NCBI GenBank assembly: GCA_017651265.1
Contig: JAGCDO010000066.1
Coordinates: forward strand, 62,001-126,000
Direction of reading: 5' to 3'
Source: Prevotella sp.
GTDB taxonomy: Bacteria > Bacteroidota > Bacteroidia > Bacteroidales > Bacteroidaceae
Length of the DNA: 64,000 nucleotides
Positions within the stretch are counted from its first letter, which is position 1; every line of letters begins with the position of its first letter. The notes under the pieces were generated by a model that saw nothing but the letters and a program-made list of their open reading frames with translations, ran no database searches and had not been told where the DNA came from. Shown here piece after piece: positions 1 through 9,000 of this stretch. The translations under genes were made by a program, and so were the position numbers.

Positions 1-950
1 CTGACTATGCTCAGGAGAAGATGAAGCAGTTCCCCAACATCAAGCTGCTCTGGGGTACCGCAAACGTATTCGGTAACAAGCGCTATGCTAATGGTGCTTC
101 TACCAACCCCGACTTCGACGTAGTAGCTCGCGCTATCGTTCAGATCAAGAACGCTATCGACGCTACCATCAAGCTGGGTGGTACCAACTATGTATTCTGG
201 GGTGGACGTGAAGGCTACATGAGTCTGCTGAACACCGACCAGAAGCGTGAGAAGGAGCACATGGCAACGATGCTGACCATGGCTCGCGACTATGCTCGCG
301 CTAAGGGATTCAAGGGTACTTTCCTCATTGAGCCGAAGCCCATGGAGCCCAGCAAGCACCAGTATGATGTGGATACAGAGACCGTTATCGGTTTCCTGAA
401 GGCCCACAACCTGGACAAGGACTTCAAGGTGAACATCGAGGTGAACCACGCTACACTCGCTGGTCATACCTTCGAGCACGAGCTGGCTTGCGCTGTTGAC
501 GCTGGTATGCTCGGTTCTATCGACGCTAACCGCGGTGATGCTCAGAACGGTTGGGATACCGACCAGTTCCCCATCGACAACTACGAGCTGACACAGGCTA
601 TGCTCGAGATCATCCGCAATGGTGGTCTGGGCAATGGCGGTACCAACTTCGATGCTAAGATCCGTCGTAACAGCACTGACCTCGAGGACCTCTTCATCGC
701 TCACATCAGCGGTATGGATGCTATGGCACGCGCTCTGATGAACGCTGCTGACATCCTCGAGAACTCTGAGCTGCCCGCTATGAAGAAGGCTCGCTACGCA
801 AGCTTCGACAAGGGTGTTGGTAAGGACTTCGAAGATGGCAAGCTGACTCTTGAGCAGGCTTACGAGTATGGTAAGAAAGTGGGTGAGCCCAAGCAGACTT
901 CTGGTAAGCAGGAGAAGTACGAGACCATCGTGGCTCTCTACTCCAAGTAA
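1..950 (+). CDS. xylA: Xylose isomerase, C-terminal part (5' end outside window)
   Basis: Metal-dependent aldose-ketose isomerase that converts D-xylose to D-xylulose in the cytoplasm, the entry step of the isomerase pathway. The frame is already open at base 3, so only the 3' part of a gene of about 440 codons is present. The family signature [14 protein letters not shown] and the metal-ligand regions [12 protein letters not shown] and [14 protein letters not shown] are intact. The gene ends at TAA and is followed by a strong hairpin. Neighbouring xylose kinase or transporter genes would lie left of the window. Codon use is strongly biased to preferred codons, suggesting high expression. Identity is secure; the true start cannot be seen. 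Confidence 0.97.
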   Translation, partial: DYAQEKMKQFPNIKLLWGTANVFGNKRYANGASTNPDFDVVARAIVQIKNAIDATIKLGGTNYVFWGGREGYMSLLNTDQKREKEHMATMLTMARDYARAKGFKGTFLIEPKPMEPSKHQYDVDTETVIGFLKAHNLDKDFKVNIEVNHATLAGHTFEHELACAVDAGMLGSIDANRGDAQNGWDTDQFPIDNYELTQAMLEIIRNGGLGNGGTNFDAKIRRNSTDLEDLFIAHISGMDAMARALMNAADILENSELPAMKKARYASFDKGVGKDFEDGKLTLEQAYEYGKKVGEPKQTSGKQEKYETIVALYSK

Positions 951-974
951 TCATCTCACTTTTAGGTAAAAATC

Positions 975-1010
975 AAGAGGATGGGCCATCGGCTCATCCT
1001 CTTCTTTTTA
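975..1010 (+). terminator. Rho-independent terminator of xylA
   Basis: Inverted repeat AAGAGGATG-GCC / GGC-CATCCTCTT with a three-base loop, followed directly by CTTTTTA. It lies 25 bp after the xylA stop and before the 3' end of the convergent lipoprotein gene. Confidence 0.85.
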
Positions 1011-1031
1011 TACCCCACAAGTTTTTCTTGT

Positions 1032-1475
1032 TTATTCAACAATCTGACGATAATAGACAGCACCCTGCTCATTCTTTAGTGTACGGGTGTCCTCGTCATA
1101 ATCATAGCAGTCATCCTCAGATTCTACACCCTTAGGCTTCAGACAGATGGTGTTGCCATTGATGGTATAGGTGTACTCCGTATAGTTTAGGCTACCTATT
1201 ATGCCCCATGTGGCCGTGCCGTCCTCATTCAGACAGAATCGGCTCTCCTGTTTTTCGTCATCGTAGATTCCAGCCATATTGGCGAAAGTCAGCTCTTGCA
1301 CTTCTTCCTGCGGTTCGTCAAGATAGCTTCGCATATCTTCCATCATGTTGGATTCCTCCTCTTTACCGTCTGGGTCAACAACAACGGCAGCGTCGGTATT
1401 TTCCACCTGTGCCTTCTTGCCCCCGCAAGCCATAAGCATCATCAACGCGGAAATCATTAAAATGCTCTTTCTCAT
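1032..1475 (-). CDS. Small lipoprotein of unknown function
   Basis: 147-aa protein with a classical lipoprotein signal: a short basic start, a hydrophobic core and a lipobox ending LMAC at residue 17. An acidic linker follows (about residues 25-60), then a small domain of about 85 residues with a pattern of short beta strands (GTATWG, YTYTINGNTICLKP). This recalls the lipocalin-like or NlpE-like beta domains common in Bacteroidota lipoproteins, but I do not recognise the family. It is probably anchored in the outer or inner membrane facing the periplasm. It is convergent with xylA and has its own promoter immediately upstream. Confidence 0.8.
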   Translation of the reverse strand: MRKSILMISALMMLMACGGKKAQVENTDAAVVVDPDGKEEESNMMEDMRSYLDEPQEEVQELTFANMAGIYDDEKQESRFCLNEDGTATWGIIGSLNYTEYTYTINGNTICLKPKGVESEDDCYDYDEDTRTLKNEQGAVYYRQIVE

Positions 1476-1508
1476 AACATTATGGGTAATAGTTTGTTAT
1501 TTGCTGTG

Positions 1509-1540
1509 CAAAGATAACTTTTTCTCATGAAACTCCCAAA
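1509..1540 (-). promoter_or_regulatory. Promoter of the lipoprotein gene
   Basis: On the minus strand, TTTG (1537-1540) and TATCTTTG (1509-1516) are separated by 20 bp, a perfect match to the Bacteroidota housekeeping consensus. The start codon lies about 34 bp downstream of the -7 box. Confidence 0.75.
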
Positions 1541-1595
1541 TATAATAAGTATAAGCTGTAGAAATAGTTGAAAAATTAAAGAGTGAAAACGCGCG

Positions 1596-2032
1596 AACAT
1601 ACACGAAAAATGCTGAAAAGCACGATAAATAAAGGGATTTTTATAAAAATCAACATACACTTAGGGTACACAAACATACACTATAGGGGCTTTAACATAC
1701 ACGCAACATACACGCTGACGAGTTGTTGCAAGATAAGTGGTAGTTGTTATTAAGACAACCATGAGTAAACAGGCACTTTACTAGGAGTTTGTTACGTTCA
1801 AACTCAAGAATTCTCTCGAGAATTTTTGAGTAAGTGGCCTGTTTTCTATGAGAAAGAAGCCTAGTTTCTATGAGAAAGAAGCCTAGTTTCTATGAGAAAG
1901 CAGCCTACTTAAAAGTGTATGTTGCGTGTATGTTGAAGCCCGTATAGTGTATGTTTGTGTATGTTGCGTGTATGTTGAAAATACCCATTTCCCCTGTATT
2001 TAAAGGCGTTTCCAGCAAAATTCGTGTATGTT
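1596..2032. repeat. Large imperfect dyad built from the word AACATACAC
   Basis: The word AACATACAC occurs at 1596, 1652, 1673, 1694 and 1705. Its reverse complement GTGTATGTT occurs at 1915, 1926, 1947, 1957, 1968 and 2024. Arms 1672-1713 and 1915-1956 pair over 42 bp with a few mismatches, and weaker pairing continues outward to 1651 and 1977. The axis is near 1814. It coincides with a smaller dyad, 1802-1815 against 1818-1831, with one mismatch and a two-base loop. Words on each arm are 10-11 or 21 bp apart. No convincing gene lies inside. The role is unknown. Confidence 0.85.
1843..1908. repeat. Three 22-bp direct repeats
   Basis: Two identical units and one with two changes, starting at 1843, 1865 and 1887. 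Each unit contains TTTC-TATGA-GAAA, a small dyad with a 5-bp spacer. The array lies inside the larger dyad between its axis and its right arm. Confidence 0.9.
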
Positions 2033-2082
2033 GCGCCAGTTTTGTGAATTCAAAATTTGAATCGTGAGATTTTGCATCGCGA

Positions 2083-2214
2083 TATCTATGCTTTTGGACT
2101 CCAATACCTATGCTTTCAGGCTCCAATATCTATGCTTTTGGACTCCAATACCTATGCTTTCAGGCTTCAATATCTATGCTTTTGGACTCCAATACCTATG
2201 CTTTCAGGCTTCAA
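2083..2214. repeat. Six 22-bp repeats in two alternating versions
   Basis: Version A (key words TATCTATGCTTTTGGACTCC) and version B (TACCTATGCTTTCAGGCTCC or CTTC) alternate A-B-A-B-A-B with starts at 2083, 2105, 2127, 2149, 2171 and 2193, so a 44-bp unit is repeated three times. A broken seventh copy begins at 2215. The unit length is not a multiple of three, which argues against the open frames that run through it. Confidence 0.92.
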
Positions 2215-2233
2215 TATCTATGACTATAACTCA

Positions 2234-2294
2234 CCCCTCCTTTATGGAGGGGACGGGGGTGGCTTCTTTTCTCCATGGAGGGGATGGGGGTGGC
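2234..2294. repeat. GC-rich extragenic repeat pair
   Basis: A hairpin CCCCTCC-TTTAT-GGAGGGG (2234-2252) overlaps a 20-bp direct repeat with one mismatch (2244-2263 and 2275-2294; core ATGGAGGGGA then GGGGGTGGC). It stands out from the AT-rich surroundings. Function unknown. Confidence 0.8.
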
Positions 2295-2351
2295 ACTGCA
2301 CCATTTATTTGCATTGTGATACCCCCTATAATGTTTTTTTTGCCGAATTTG

Positions 2352-2383
2352 TTTGGAGAGTAATTGATTTTTTTCTATATTTG
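2352..2383 (+). promoter_or_regulatory. Promoter of the structured RNA
   Basis: TTTG (2352-2355), 20 bp, TATATTTG (2376-2383): a perfect Bacteroidota housekeeping match. No open frame of note follows, only the structured segment ending in a terminator at 2678. Confidence 0.7.
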
Positions 2384-2389
2384 CGGTGT

Positions 2390-2678
2390 CCTTATAACTC
2401 TGTGCCTTATAGGCATACAGATAAGTGGGACACATACATGTTAAAGGCGTTTTCTGAACGCTTTGGTTTTGACGCTTTGAGAATCTCGCAAATTCAAACT
2501 AGTGGTCAAAAAACAAGGCAACGGGAACGCCCCTAAGAGGTGTATTAAATATGTGCATTATTATAGTGTACAATAATATACTTCAGCGTGGGGCTTTCAG
2601 CGTTGCTCGGTTTGACTACTAGGGCGATGCGAGAGCCTTCAAAGCGTGGACCGGGCAGAGAATTGGCTCCACGTTTTT
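2390..2678 (+). ncRNA. Structured small RNA, 6S-like rod (candidate)
   Basis: This segment has its own promoter and an intrinsic terminator (CGTGGA 2645-2650 with TCCACG 2668-2673, then TTTTT). Two small hairpins come first, at about 2385-2430 and 2443-2464. A long rod of nested pairings follows: 2472-2480 with 2639-2647, 2484-2490 with 2628-2634, 2499-2510 with 2611-2622, 2518-2522 with 2602-2606, 2529-2533 with 2590-2594 and 2538-2546 with 2575-2583. The rod is about 176 nt with internal loops and a terminal hairpin, which resembles 6S RNA (RNA polymerase regulator). I see no tmRNA tag, no RNase P signature and no SRP loop. An alternative is an RNA linked to the operon that starts 210 bp downstream. 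That it is an RNA gene is likely; the 6S identity is tentative. Confidence 0.55.
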
Positions 2679-2887
2679 ATTATGTGTGTATAGACCTATG
2701 ATTATTAACTCTACTAGGGAGCTAGGTAGAATTATTAACAAGATATGGCATACCGACTATTGTGTTCCGACTTATAAAATGCCTTCATCAGACTTGACAT
2801 ATCGATAATAGTATGTTTTGAGGGTTATGAAATCTACACATATCCTGTTGTAGCCAATAAACTTAAGTATAAAAAAAGGTTTTTAGC

Positions 2888-4162
2888 ATGAATAATAAGA
2901 CAGTTTCTTTTCCTCTACTAGTATCAGTTATTGTGTTAGGAGGTATTCTTTCATCATGTTGTACCAACATTAACACGGTTGGTGACCAACACTTTGAAAA
3001 AGACGGCACTCTAATTGTGGATTCCCAAGGTGACTCAGTAAGGTTTTCACCTCAGGTCCCCAATAAAATCAAGTTTTATGTTGAAGTCTCAGGAAGTATG
3101 AATGGTTTCTTCCGGGCAAATGCTCCTACACAATTTAAGGCTGATGTTTGGAGAGTATTAACATACTTCTCTCCTATTGCGAACAACGTAACTATCCTTA
3201 CAAATGACGGTAGTATGGGACAATCGGTTCCCTTACAGAACTTTCAAACACAAATGAATACTGGTGCTTTTGTTAGTTCTGCTTCAACAAAAGTTCCTCT
3301 TATGATTCATTCTATCACTCAAAATCTTAATCTTAATAAAGGCGAGGTTGCTGTGCTAATCTCTGATTTGAAATATAGCCCAGTTGGGGCAGCTGCTCCT
3401 CATGTGCTTTTGACCCAATATAGTACTGATATAAGCGAAATCCTTGGTAAATTTGGTAAGGCTGTCAGTTTAGTAGGAGCAACGTCAGATTATCTTGACA
3501 AAGGAGGTAATGTTTTAACAAAGAAATCGCCCTATTACTTCCTTATTCTTGGTAATCCCCAAGAAGTTGCTTATATAAGAAACGGCATTTCTACACTTCT
3601 TGAAAATAATGGGAGTTTTATTGACAATATCGAAAGTGGTTTTAATTTTGGAGCACCTACTTATTCTTTTGGTATTCCTGACAACTGTTATCAGATGAAT
3701 GATGAAGATCCAACTTTCGTTGATTTTGACCCCGGTTCTTCTGACACCTGCATCGTTAAACTAAACGTTAATCTTGAAAACTATAGATGGGCAGTAACAC
3801 AAGAAGATGTGTTTAAAGAAGCGTTTAAATATAAAACTTTATATGGTTCTAATGTTTCAATAGGAACAATTGGGTTTGATGTTCAAAACATAACAGGAGA
3901 AGAAAAGCAACTCGAAAGAAAGGCCATAGCTACCGTTGAATTGAAAGTGTATGATATGGCTATGGAATCGGAAGTAATTGAATGGTCGTTGCAATTACCA
4001 GATCTTGATATAACAAAATTCTCACCATATCTCAATGCTAAAGATGAGAACGATGTGACAAAGTCATATTCTCTCGAAGACTTCATCAAAGGTATGTTCT
4101 ATGGTGGAGTAATAAATAAACCTCTGAAATCGAATTACATACTAATATCACAAAACTCATAA
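2888..4162 (+). CDS. vWA-like lipoprotein, first gene of the motor/NTPase operon
   Basis: 424 aa with an N-terminal signal and lipobox LSSC (Cys24), so a lipid-anchored envelope protein. A von Willebrand A-like domain begins near residue 60: strand FYVEVSGSM gives a MIDAS-like motif E66-x-S68-x-S70, with Glu in place of the usual first Asp, and strand VLISDLKYSP (about 156-165) matches the second core strand. Metal-dependent partner binding is therefore plausible but may be altered. The C-terminal third (about 290-424) has no recognised domain. It is followed after 2 bp by the next gene. I see no strong housekeeping promoter in the 200 bp upstream. Base composition is AT-rich like the rest of the operon. 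Confidence 0.8.
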   Translation: MNNKTVSFPLLVSVIVLGGILSSCCTNINTVGDQHFEKDGTLIVDSQGDSVRFSPQVPNKIKFYVEVSGSMNGFFRANAPTQFKADVWRVLTYFSPIANNVTILTNDGSMGQSVPLQNFQTQMNTGAFVSSASTKVPLMIHSITQNLNLNKGEVAVLISDLKYSPVGAAAPHVLLTQYSTDISEILGKFGKAVSLVGATSDYLDKGGNVLTKKSPYYFLILGNPQEVAYIRNGISTLLENNGSFIDNIESGFNFGAPTYSFGIPDNCYQMNDEDPTFVDFDPGSSDTCIVKLNVNLENYRWAVTQEDVFKEAFKYKTLYGSNVSIGTIGFDVQNITGEEKQLERKAIATVELKVYDMAMESEVIEWSLQLPDLDITKFSPYLNAKDENDVTKSYSLEDFIKGMFYGGVINKPLKSNYILISQNS

Positions 4163-4164
4163 CG

Positions 4165-4608
4165 ATGAAGATACTTTCTTTATACAAATGGATTGCTGGA
4201 TCTATGATTGACTTTACAAGTCAGTTTAAGAACAATCCAGCTCTTTATAATCAAGCACGTGCCTATTGGAACAAACTTGAAAGTTCCTCAGCTATTATTT
4301 TGATTATTATGCTTGTATTAGGTATAGCAATGGCTTATATGTATTATGTTCCGTATAATAAGCAACCTGGCCGTCGTTATACCCCGAAGCACTGGCTATA
4401 TTTTTTGTTAGGAACATTTGTGCTTACATTCCTCGTTACATGGGGATATGAATACTTTGCAGTTCCGCCCAAAATATCCGGAGCTACATGGTTGCAATGT
4501 AGAATCGCATTGGGTAACGCCATTTACGCTTCAGTTTTATATTTCTTTGTTTCTATTGCATGGTGTAATTGGGGACCTACTAACGCATACCGTCTATTTA
4601 AAATATAA
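4165..4608 (+). CDS. Three-TM membrane protein of the motor/NTPase operon
   Basis: 147 aa. Hydrophobic segments at about residues 43-62, 77-99 and 113-136 predict three membrane helices, with a basic loop (QPGRRYTPKHW) between the first two. No family recognised. Its place between the lipoprotein and the tubulin-like gene (2 and 5 bp gaps) suggests it forms part of the same inner-membrane complex, perhaps as membrane anchor for the cytoplasmic NTPase. That role is inferred only from context. Confidence 0.75.
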   Translation: MKILSLYKWIAGSMIDFTSQFKNNPALYNQARAYWNKLESSSAIILIIMLVLGIAMAYMYYVPYNKQPGRRYTPKHWLYFLLGTFVLTFLVTWGYEYFAVPPKISGATWLQCRIALGNAIYASVLYFFVSIAWCNWGPTNAYRLFKI

Positions 4609-4613
4609 TTGAC

Positions 4614-6017
4614 ATGAAAAAAGTATTCGTATTCTGTATAGGTGGAACAGGCATTCGAGTAATGAAAAGCATTACAATGCTTATGGCTGGAGGTATGAGC
4701 ACAAACGGATATACAGTCGTTCCTATTATTCTTGATCCACACCTTGATCTGGAGGAAAAGAAAAATCTTCATACATTGATTGAAAGCTATCAAAACATTT
4801 ATCATCATTCGATAAGTAATGGTAATGATACGCTCAATCATTTAGATGGTTTCTTTAACTCAGAAATATTGACTATTAACGAATTAAACGATCAATTGAA
4901 TGACACGCAGCAGGCTACCGCATCAGGTACAAAGGAAAAGTTCCGTTCGTATCTAAATGTCGCTAATCTCGGCACTAATGATATAAACAATTATCTAGTT
5001 GAAACTCTTTTCTCAACAAACAACTTGAACAATCCACTATCTGTAGGATTCAAAGGAAATCCTAACGTGGGTACTGTTGTTTTGGGTGAGATGATTGAAG
5101 GAGCAGATTGGTTCAAAGCGTTCAAATTACGCTGCGAGAAAGATGACCGTGTGTTTATCATCAGTTCTATCTTCGGAGGAACGGGTGCCTCTGGCTATCC
5201 ACTTTTAGAGAAGAAGATCAAAGATGCGAAAGATGAGCCAGCTGTAAAAGATGCGCTGATGGGAGCAGTAACCGTTCTTCCTTATTATGGTCTTAAAGAT
5301 CCATCTACTTCTGGTAGCGACATTGATTCAGCCAACTTCTACACTAAGACAAAAGCGGCTCTCGCTTATTATCAAAACACTGTTCAATCTGACTATTTGT
5401 ATTATGTTGGAGAAAAAAGTTTGAAGCAGGTATATGAAAATGATGAGAAGAAACAAGATGATAAGGCAAACTTCATTGAAGTAGTTGCCGCTTCCGCTTT
5501 ATTCGATTTCCTTAAGAGAGAGAAGCCCGAACAAAGACAATATCTGACGCGTGCCATTGAAGAGGATGTTGAATCTCTGGACCTTGTGACAATGGGTAAA
5601 GGTTATAAAGAGATTATCAAGAGCGCAGCGGATTATTTGCTGTTAAGGTCTCTTGTAAAAAACTTACCGAATGAAACCTTCTTCCCTCTTTCGAAGAATA
5701 GAGGATTTGATGAAAATTTCTTTAAAGATGCGCCATATCAAGAATTGGCACGCTTTTCAGATAGGTATTTTAATTGGTATCAAGAGCTTTCTACCAATAA
5801 ACGTGCTTTTGCTCCAATTCATTATGAAAGCATGAAGAATATGAGTGGATGGATTAAAACAATGGAACTGGATGCAAAAGATGATTCTTACTATCTCTTA
5901 AAGATGATTGAGGCAAGCAACAGACTGAAAACGAAAGAACATAGTAACAAGTTCAGGTTCTTTCTACAGTTTGCTTATGATGCAGTTAACAACTATACTA
6001 AAAAAATCTATAAATAA
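4614..6017 (+). CDS. Tubulin/FtsZ-like NTPase
   Basis: 467 aa, cytoplasmic. The N-terminal strand-loop FCIGGTGIRVMKSI places a GGTG loop at residues 10-13. A second glycine-rich loop, FGGTGASGYP at 187-196, matches the tubulin signature (GGTG-S/T-G) that binds nucleotide phosphates. These two loops in this order are typical of the tubulin superfamily, including the tubulin-like families outside cell division (Tubulin_2 / FtsZ-like). The spacing is longer than in FtsZ (signature near residue 105), so this is not FtsZ. Expected activity is GTP or ATP binding and perhaps filament formation. It is sandwiched between the TM gene and the Hsp70-like gene with gaps of 5 and 2 bp. Confidence 0.78.
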   Translation: MKKVFVFCIGGTGIRVMKSITMLMAGGMSTNGYTVVPIILDPHLDLEEKKNLHTLIESYQNIYHHSISNGNDTLNHLDGFFNSEILTINELNDQLNDTQQATASGTKEKFRSYLNVANLGTNDINNYLVETLFSTNNLNNPLSVGFKGNPNVGTVVLGEMIEGADWFKAFKLRCEKDDRVFIISSIFGGTGASGYPLLEKKIKDAKDEPAVKDALMGAVTVLPYYGLKDPSTSGSDIDSANFYTKTKAALAYYQNTVQSDYLYYVGEKSLKQVYENDEKKQDDKANFIEVVAASALFDFLKREKPEQRQYLTRAIEEDVESLDLVTMGKGYKEIIKSAADYLLLRSLVKNLPNETFFPLSKNRGFDENFFKDAPYQELARFSDRYFNWYQELSTNKRAFAPIHYESMKNMSGWIKTMELDAKDDSYYLLKMIEASNRLKTKEHSNKFRFFLQFAYDAVNNYTKKIYK

Positions 6018-6019
6018 TT

Positions 6020-9000
6020 ATGGCTAGAGTTGATTTAAATATAGTTGATCGTGGAACACCAGGTAGTGACTGGCGTGCTGAAGATGTGGCTCTAACAGCT
6101 GATCATCTAGATGAAGTAATGGAACAAAAGACAGACAATAGCGGTGCTTTGAATTCACTGCCGACTCCGTTCGCCCGTTTCTTTGTTGCCAAAGAGGCTT
6201 TCCGCCGTTGCATGGAAGAGAATCTTAATCCTTCAAAAGAAGCAGGTTTTGCATATAGCCAAATGGTTTCAGATATTCTTGATGTTTATGAACTGTTGTT
6301 CAATTATAAATATCATAAGAATACATGGAATCGAGGTGAGAAATTGGAACTTCGTGAATGGAACAGTGCCGAGAATCTTTTAAAAATTAAGGCTAAAATG
6401 CCTATCCTCTATAACTCTATTAAAGAGTATTATGATACGGACATCAAGGAGAAAAACCTGTATTTCTTGGTTTTTACAGAGAATGGGCGGGAGAAACTGC
6501 TTGCATGTAGTTCGCCTATTACAGGGTTTGTTACTCCTCCTGATATGGATAAAAAGAAAGTCAAAAATGGGGGAACAACTGCATCAGTGCCTACAGGAGA
6601 ACAATACAAAGACCTCCATATCAGAAGGAAATCTGGTGGAGAGTATTTCCGTGATGTGAAGTCTTTCAAAGATAGAGAGCCAGACTTTAAGAATTACATG
6701 TATAATGTCATTTTTGGCTCTGACAATGTAAACGCTCAATTCAAAGCCATAAAGGAATTTATACGTAGTTATAAATACGACACGGACATTCGCAATGACT
6801 TTAAGATGCAATTGGAGCATTTCAAAACCGATCAAAACGACAATCTTGTCATCAACGGTTTGAATATCATGACTTCTGATGAAATAGACATCAATTCATA
6901 TTTCACAGATTCTATGATAAAGCTGCCTTATCGTATCTATAAGGAATCATATAAAGCTGTTACTTATCAAAACGATTCTGAGGATAGAGATTATGACTAT
7001 TTGATGCCTTTCAAACCTGAGATACAAACGTTGTTTGAAGGGAATGAGATTGACAGTGATGTTCATATCAACAGAAATTCAGTGACAGTATACCTTAGAT
7101 ACAATGGTATAGAATATCAAAAGGAGTATGCAGAGGAACCATTTAAGCCTGGTCAAGGAAGAATATACAATCTTTCAGTCGCAAAGATAAACTTTGATTT
7201 AGGCTTGTTCCCGAATATCTTGTCGCATCGTAAGGAAGAGAATAATTACTTCAAGATTATTGTGGTCGCTGCTGATGAGGATACAGAAGCCCCACAATTC
7301 AACATTGATGAAATCTCTCTTTCATTCTATAAGAATAGCGATGATGGTTTTAATAAGATCAATGAGGTAACCCCAGAAGATAACGCTCAGTTTGGTGTTT
7401 GGCCTGCTGTCGTCCGTTCACGTCAAAAGTCTGACGAAGCGGAAAGTGGCACCAAATTCTATGAGTTGTATAACACATCATTCGATATGATTGAAGTGAA
7501 AGTGCTTAAGTATTCTGGATTGTTATTCCCCCTGTGGAAGAGAAGTCAGCCCACAAATGACACATACACTTATGCCATTGACCTTGGTACATCAAACACA
7601 TTTATGTCTCGCTGTAAGAATGATGCTGATGGAAATCCTGATTTGAGTAAGGCACCTGAATTGTTCATGATGGATACACCTATGGTGAACTACATGCATG
7701 ATATTCCTAAAGACCGTCAGTATTCACTCATTCGCAGAATAGAAGATTCTGTTTTTGACAAAGCCAAAAACAAGTTGAAGACTGAATTCCTCCCAGCATA
7801 CATCGATGGAACAGAATACAAGTTCCCAATCAGGACTGCACTATGTGGCATTCGTAACAAGACTGCTGATGCCAAATTGTTTGATAACCACAATATCGCT
7901 TTCTTCTATGAGAAAGTAATGGCAAATGATGACCAAAATGTACATACTGACATTAAGTGGGACAAAAACGAAGAATTGCTTCGCATCTTTGTTAGGGAGC
8001 TTCTCTTAATCGTAAAATGCGATATCCTGCAGCGGAACGGAGACCTTGACCGAACAAAGCTCGTTTGGTTCAGCCCTCTTAGCTTCTCTGGCAAAGAAAG
8101 GGAACTTTATCAGGATATATGGACACAAGAGCCCGAGAATGTGCTCTGCATCCAACCTACCCAGATAAAACAATACTCTGAGTCCGAGGCTCCTTATTAC
8201 TATTATAAGAAGAAGGACTATATAAGGAACTCAGATGCTGTCACCGTGATAGATATCGGTGGCGGTTCTACAGATTTCGTGTATTTTAAACATAACGAAC
8301 CACAAATGGCAAACTCTGTCCATTTTGGTTGCGATGTTCTTTGGGGAAATGGTTTTATTGAGTTTGGAAACGAAAGGTCAAATGGTATTTATAAACGTTA
8401 TGCTTCTTCTCTCCGTTTCAAACGCAAGGACTTGGAAGACTTGAATGAATGCTTTAAGAACGTTGACTCTGTTAAAACGAAAGATATTATAAATTTCTGG
8501 CTGAGCAACGCGAATAATTGTGATATTATCAAGTTGATGCGTTCTGACTTTAAGCCGGTATTCATCTACCATCTTACGTCTATCCTTTATTACATGGCTA
8601 GCATGTATAAGGATAACGGCTTTGATGCTCCTCTCTCAATCGTCTTTAGCGGAAACGGAAGTAAGTATATTGACAACTTCATTTCAAAAGATGATGGTGT
8701 GCTGAAACGCATCATTGATCTTGTGTTAGAACATGTGTTCGGTGGTAAACATAGCGTGAACATCAAACTTCCTGATGAAAGAAAAGAGTCAACATGCTAT
8801 GGCGGATTATACCGTGACCCAGAAGCTGAACGTGTGAAAGAACTCGTTTATCAGGGTGACACATCACTCGACTACCATCTCGTAGGTGATCTCAATAAGA
8901 ATTTCGATTCTTTGAAGAAATCATTGCTGACTAAGTATCAAGAACTTGCTGTTTTATACAAAGCTGTCCTTGATATGCTCAAACGAGAAGGTGTATTAGA

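Noticed and set aside
2083..2214. Possible CRISPR array
   Set aside because: Units are adjacent without unique spacers, too short, and no cas genes are near.
2057..2536. Open frames of 100-160 codons across the 22-bp repeats on both strands
   Set aside because: They translate the repeat array and the GC-rich repeat, which are not in multiples of three; overlapping frames on both strands look equally open. No promoter or family match.
2390..2678. tmRNA, RNase P RNA or SRP RNA
   Set aside because: No tag-peptide frame, no RNase P conserved core, no SRP tetraloop region; no CCA-like end.
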